A DNA stretch of 64,000 bases from Crocinitomicaceae bacterium (GTDB lineage: Bacteria; Bacteroidota; Bacteroidia; Flavobacteriales_D; Sanyastnellaceae): assembly GCA_002693775.1 (NCBI GenBank), contig NZRP01000048.1, positions 28,109 through 92,108 on the forward strand, read 5' to 3'. The translations under genes were made by a program, and so were the position numbers. Of the stretch, positions 63,840-64,000 are shown one piece after another. Under the pieces are notes generated by a model. The model had not been told where the DNA came from. It was given only the letters and a program-made list of their open reading frames with translations, and did not search any database. Each line of letters begins with the position of its first letter. The stretch's first letter is position 1.

Positions 63840-64000
63840 ATGCATTTAAAATCTCTTCATATGATTCATTTCAAGAACCATAAAGGAGGGGATTTAATAT
63901 TCTCAAAACAGGTTAATTGTCTGCTTGGAGATAATGGTTCTGGTAAGACAAACATCCTGGATGCCTTGCATTACCTGTGTTTTTGCAAAAGCTACTTCAA
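63840..64000 (+). CDS. recF: RecF DNA replication/repair protein (5' part only)
   Basis: The first 53 codons of recF: MHLKSLHMIHFKNHKG, then LLGDNGSGKTNILDALHYL with the Walker A motif of this SMC-like ATPase, then CFCKSYF, the equivalent of the KSFR region. RecF acts with RecR (also in this window) at single-strand gaps. The gene runs off the right edge. Confidence 0.93.
   Translation, partial: MHLKSLHMIHFKNHKGGDLIFSKQVNCLLGDNGSGKTNILDALHYLCFCKSYF

Overview
The window reads as the chromosome of a marine or aquatic Bacteroidota bacterium of the Flavobacteriales type. Low G+C, very tight gene packing, TAnnTTTG-like promoter boxes, a type IX secretion (T9SS) type-B sorting tail, an S46 dipeptidyl-peptidase, an OmpA/PD40 protein, the cysteine variant of CcmE and a short SRP RNA all agree. 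Every stretch over 300 bases is coding. I see no rRNA, tRNA, CRISPR array, insertion sequence, prophage or recognisable defence island.

Layout. 1-5169 (minus): Na+/solute symporter, class I aminotransferase, heptose-phosphate-type kinase and TrkH potassium transporter (cut by the left edge). 5200-11088 (plus): recR, a glycosyltransferase fused to a degenerate sugar-phosphotransferase, a 2-oxoacid dehydrogenase E2, an exonuclease and a family-4-type glycosyltransferase. 11090-15914 (minus): glycosyltransferase, FtsE-type ATPase and an inactive/active M16 peptidase pair. 15974-18234 (plus): hutH and a membrane methyltransferase. 18254-30868 (minus): SDR, gyrB, beta-barrel and giant TPR proteins, OmpA/PD40 protein, a dicarboxylate-type symporter carrying a biotinyl/lipoyl-like insert, and aroC. 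30895-33892 (plus): hutI and bifunctional ftcD. 33966-46330 (minus): rplS, trmD, S46 peptidase, yidC, kdsC-like phosphatase, DUF2520 protein, ccmF-ccmE-ccmD-ccmC-ccmB and an exonuclease. 46382-50865: sirtuin, biotin carboxylase, SRP RNA, GtrB-type glycosyltransferase, mnmA. 50977-56774 (plus): ECF sigma factor, probable membrane anti-sigma protein with extracellular PKD domains, and a large T9SS-secreted PKD/CUB protein. 56788-63786 (minus): two M1 peptidases flanking BioY, a GT-C glycosyltransferase, ribH and a TPR protein. recF starts at the right edge.

Physiology. The genes suggest a respiratory protein and amino-acid consumer: M1, M16 and S46 peptidases, three of the four enzyme steps from histidine to glutamate (urocanase is absent here), an aminotransferase, amino-acid-type symporters and cytochrome c maturation. 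Envelope functions (YidC, KdsC-like, glycosyltransferases, OmpA, T9SS cargo) make up much of the rest.

Most notable: the symporter with an internal biotinyl/lipoyl-like domain; the gutted glycosylphosphotransferase fused to a glycosyltransferase; the sigma/anti-sigma/secreted-protein cluster; a CcmC with a large periplasmic insert; a perfect palindrome between aroC and hutI; and a repeated arrangement with the promoter box only 3-7 bases before the start codon, which predicts leaderless mRNAs. All functions are assigned by reading motifs; no database search was possible.
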